Notes under the pieces: generated by a model | Database searches by the model: none | Seen by the model: only the letters and a program-made list of their open reading frames with translations | Told to the model about the DNA's origin: nothing | Program-made: the position numbers and the translations under genes | Source: Chitinophagaceae bacterium | Lineage (GTDB): Bacteria > Bacteroidota > Bacteroidia > Chitinophagales > Chitinophagaceae | Direction of reading: 5' to 3' | Assembly (NCBI GenBank): GCA_019747455.1 | Contig: JAIEQT010000217.1 | Coordinates: 1 to 5,386, forward strand | Length of the DNA: 5,386 bases | Shown here: piece after piece, positions 5,385 to 5,386 of the stretch | Layout: each line of letters starts with the position of its first letter | How positions within the stretch are numbered: the first letter of the stretch is position 1

Positions 5385-5386
5385 GA
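5381..5386 (+). CDS. Start of next gene (two codons visible), possibly rsmD
   Basis: ATG 5381-5383 overlaps the DUF3822 stop TGA 5382-5384 and is followed by AGA, giving Met-Arg before the window ends. An ATGA junction is a common start for a coupled gene. Met-Arg is how many RsmD (16S rRNA guanine-N2 methyltransferase) proteins begin, and rsmD is the neighbour I would expect after DUF3822. Two codons cannot prove identity. Confidence 0.4.

Noticed and set aside
1..5386. The window length equals that of the phage phiX174 genome
   Set aside because: Gene content is clearly bacterial chromosomal, with trxB, folB, ACBP and MATE. The length match is coincidence.

Overview
The window looks like an ordinary chromosomal segment from a member of the Bacteroidota, possibly Chitinophagaceae. 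The support is a DUF4249-type protein and a DUF3822-type protein, both families I know mainly from this phylum, together with the AT-leaning base composition, TAnnTTTG-like promoter elements and weak or absent Shine-Dalgarno sequences. The family-level placement is only an impression. I see no rRNA, tRNA, CRISPR array, insertion sequence, phage or plasmid function.

Left arm, + strand. The window opens inside a DUF4249 gene interrupted by an in-frame TAA at 64-66 (1-582). An 85-bp gap with one marginal 21-codon ORF leads to an intact thioredoxin reductase gene, trxB (668-1615). Directly after trxB comes a 7-bp tandem repeat (6.7 copies), followed by a second, degenerate 7-bp-period array that runs into the start of folB (dihydroneopterin aldolase). 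folB is frameshifted at an A6 run (1769-1774). It overlaps, by ATGA, a gene for an exported TPR protein (2061-2819), which is followed 7 bp later by an acyl-CoA-binding protein gene (2827-3084).

Right arm. A MATE-family membrane exporter (4439 down to 3081, - strand) converges on the acyl-CoA-binding protein gene. The two stop codons share one CTAG, which is the centre of a 26-nt near-palindrome that probably acts as a bidirectional terminator. A 105-bp divergent spacer (4440-4544) holds a 14-nt dyad, a candidate MATE promoter and a perfect small hairpin. The DUF3822 gene (4545-5384) then runs right to the window edge, where its stop overlaps ATGA with the first two codons of another gene, plausibly rsmD.

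The genes are a mix of housekeeping functions: thiol redox (trxB), folate synthesis (folB), acyl-CoA handling, export, and perhaps rRNA methylation downstream of DUF3822. They do not form one evident pathway. The folB-TPR-ACBP group is tightly packed and probably co-transcribed. The notable signals are the two gene-breaking lesions within 1.8 kb (real decay or sequence errors), the heptamer arrays, and the palindrome shared by two converging coding ends. I found no convincing new biological system.
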